The notes under the pieces are model-generated. The model did not search any database, had not been told where the DNA came from, and saw nothing but the letters and a program-made list of their open reading frames with translations. From NCBI RefSeq assembly GCF_903915725.1, contig NZ_CAIWTY010000106.1, positions 186,001-250,000 on the forward strand: a stretch of 64,000 nucleotides of DNA, given 5' to 3'. Origin of the DNA: an uncultured Rhodopila sp. Lineage in GTDB: Bacteria > Pseudomonadota > Alphaproteobacteria > Acetobacterales > Acetobacteraceae. The position numbers were made by a program, and so were the translations under genes. Below, piece after piece: positions 62,395 to 64,000 of this stretch (positions within the stretch are counted from its first letter, which is position 1; the number at the start of each line of letters is the position of its first letter).

Positions 62395-63915
62395 ATGGAC
62401 CTCGAAAATCCCCCTGGCTCACTCCCTTCGTCCCCGGCCCTGCGCATCGGCGCCCCACGCGTGGAGGAGGCGTTGGCCTTCGACGACGTGCTGGTGGTTC
62501 CCGCATACTCGCAGGTGCTGCCATCCTCGACCAGCACCGTCACCCGCCTGACGCGGACGATCTCGCTGAATATCCCGCTGATTTCCGCCGCGATGGACAC
62601 GGTCACCGAAGCGGAAATGGCCATCGCCATGTCGCAGCTCGGCGGCATGGGCGTGATACACAAGAACATGACACCCGAAGAACAGGCATCCCTGGTCCGG
62701 CGGGTGAAGAAATACGAATCCGGCATGGTGGTGAACCCGCTGACCATCCACCCGGATCAGACCCTGGCCGACGTCAAGGCGCTGATGTCCTCTCACCACA
62801 TCAGCGGCATTCCCGTCGTCGAACGTGAGACGAATCGCCTGGTGGGCATCGTCACCAACCGCGACGTCCGCTTCGCCACCGAGCCCAGCCTCAAGGTCTA
62901 CGAGCTGATGACCCGGGAAAACCTGGTCACCGTGACCTCCGATGTCGGTCCCGAGCGCGCCCGCCACCTGCTGCATAAGCACCGCATCGAGAAGCTTATC
63001 GTCGTCGATGAGGCTTACCGCTGCATCGGGCTGATCACCGTCAAGGACATGGACAAGGCCGAGTCGCATCCGCTGTCCAACAAGGACGAACTCGGCCGCC
63101 TGCGCGTCGCCGCCGCCACCGGTGTCGGCCCTGAGGGCGAAGCCCGCGCCCACGCGCTGATTGCCGCGGAGTGCGATGTGATCGTCGTCGATACCGCGCA
63201 TGGCCACTCCGAGGGCGTGCTGCGCGCCATCGAGGCGATCAAGCGAGCCTCCAACACCGCCCAGGTCATCGGCGGCAACGTCGCCACCCCGGAAGGCGCC
63301 CTGGCGCTGATCGCCGCCGGTGTGGATGCCGTGAAGATCGGCATTGGCCCCGGCAGCATCTGCACCACGCGTATCGTCGCCGGTGTCGGCGTGCCACAGT
63401 TCACCGCGGTGCTGGAGACCGCCGCGGCGTGCAAGGAGAAGGGCGTTCCCGCGATCGCGGACGGCGGCATGCGCACCAGCGGCGACGTGGTGAAAGCCAT
63501 CGCCGCCGGCGCCGATTGCTGCATGATCGGCAGCCTGCTCGCCGGCACCGAGGAGGCGCCCGGGGAGGTGTTCCTGTATCAGGGCCGATCGTACAAGTCG
63601 TATCGCGGCATGGGCAGCCTCGGAGCGATGGCGCGCGGTTCGGCTGACCGGTATTTCCAGCAGGACATCAAGGACCAGCTCAAACTGGTGCCGGAAGGGG
63701 TCGAGGGCCGCGTCGGCTACAAGGGTGCCGTCGGCAATGTGGTGCATCAGCTTGTCGGCGGGCTGAAGGCGGGCATGGGCTATACCGGCAGCGCGGATAT
63801 TGCGTCATTGCAGACGAACGCTCGGTTCCGGCGGGTGACCGGGGCCGGGCTGCGGGAGAGTCACGTGCACGACGTGGCGATCGACCGCGAGGCGCCGAAC
63901 TACCGGCAGGATTGA
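62395..63915 (+). CDS. guaB: Inosine-5'-monophosphate dehydrogenase
   Basis: 506 residues. The barrel starts [20 protein letters not shown]; two CBS domains (about 105-215: [29 protein letters not shown]) interrupt it. The catalytic Cys is in [16 protein letters not shown], with the flap Arg/Tyr in [17 protein letters not shown]. It oxidises IMP to XMP, committing flux to GMP. The Met at 62395 ([13 protein letters not shown]) is used; upstream codons lack homology. Confidence 0.96.
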   Translation: MDLENPPGSLPSSPALRIGAPRVEEALAFDDVLVVPAYSQVLPSSTSTVTRLTRTISLNIPLISAAMDTVTEAEMAIAMSQLGGMGVIHKNMTPEEQASLVRRVKKYESGMVVNPLTIHPDQTLADVKALMSSHHISGIPVVERETNRLVGIVTNRDVRFATEPSLKVYELMTRENLVTVTSDVGPERARHLLHKHRIEKLIVVDEAYRCIGLITVKDMDKAESHPLSNKDELGRLRVAAATGVGPEGEARAHALIAAECDVIVVDTAHGHSEGVLRAIEAIKRASNTAQVIGGNVATPEGALALIAAGVDAVKIGIGPGSICTTRIVAGVGVPQFTAVLETAAACKEKGVPAIADGGMRTSGDVVKAIAAGADCCMIGSLLAGTEEAPGEVFLYQGRSYKSYRGMGSLGAMARGSADRYFQQDIKDQLKLVPEGVEGRVGYKGAVGNVVHQLVGGLKAGMGYTGSADIASLQTNARFRRVTGAGLRESHVHDVAIDREAPNYRQD

Positions 63916-63920
63916 ACCGC

Positions 63921-64000
63921 GTCATGCCGACGAAGGTCGGCATCCACGCCTTTCGCCGCAGCACTCACGGCAAGCCATGGATGGTCCGCCTGCGCGGACC
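63921..64000. repeat. Double-hairpin REP-like repeat, copy 4 (inverted, runs off the window)
   Basis: GTCATGCCGACGAAGGTCGGC and CATCCACGCC match the reverse complement of the other copies; the second hairpin end (GTCCGCCTGCGCGGACC) is cut by the window edge and slightly diverged. Lies directly after the guaB stop. Confidence 0.75.

Overview
The window is about 64 kb of high-GC chromosome from an alphaproteobacterium. Gene content points to Rhodospirillales/Acetobacteraceae, perhaps a metabolically flexible, phototroph-type lineage such as Rhodopila. The clues are a MucR/Ros regulator, a long Rsh (ppGpp) protein, an OlsB ornithine-lipid enzyme, a SAM-II riboswitch before metZ, a kaiC-kaiB-kaiB-kinase operon and a rhodoquinone methyltransferase (RquA). 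The genus is inference; no rRNA is present to settle it.

Layout. 1-7 kb: the end of a Crp/Fnr-type regulator, two coupled glycosyltransferases, a thioesterase, a PEP-CTERM protein, a fatty-acid-hydroxylase-family membrane enzyme, an ammonium transporter behind a sigma-54-like promoter, and a VOC/hot-dog pair. 7-10.5 kb: a MazF toxin with a decayed antitoxin, holB, the tip of a truncated toxin next to a DUF4279 (immunity-like) gene, and a serine hydrolase. 10.5-17.3 kb: a tightly overlapping operon (XRE regulator, hyfB, hyfC, hyfE, hyfF, hyfG, serine hydrolase) for a hydrogenase-4-like membrane complex whose large subunit lacks the nickel ligands. 17.4-19.2 kb: a receiver-domain protein, then an IS481 scrap and a small RTX-type protein bracketed by MITE-like repeats.

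19.2-30.5 kb: a DUF4239 protein, argD-argF, recX, a CHASE2 protein with a periplasmic C-terminal extension, acpS, rsh, rpoZ and a secreted protein with two SNase-like domains. 30.6-40 kb: three hydrolases, a DUF6635-like protein, a TauD/TfdA dioxygenase, a lipoprotein, folE, apaG and metZ with its riboswitch. 40-46 kb: tRNA-Gly(CCC), a DUF6402-like/DUF6201-like pair, a hybrid kinase with a degenerate ATP-binding domain, an FAD oxidoreductase and hemB. 46-54.4 kb: rquA, the kai-like operon, and a dicarboxylate/amino-acid symporter translationally coupled to a periplasmic binding protein. 54.7-64 kb is mostly housekeeping: a RutE-like reductase, tsaB, rimI, a TusA-like protein, mucR, fur, olsB, lnt, an XRE regulator, DUF2244 and guaB.

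Two families of dispersed palindromic repeats fill many of the gaps. One is built round a core reading GTCATGGCC...GGCCATGAC, with terminal inverted repeats in some copies. The other is a GGCGGGC/GCCCGCC plus GCCGAC/GTCGGC double hairpin. No CRISPR array, prophage or intact insertion sequence was seen.
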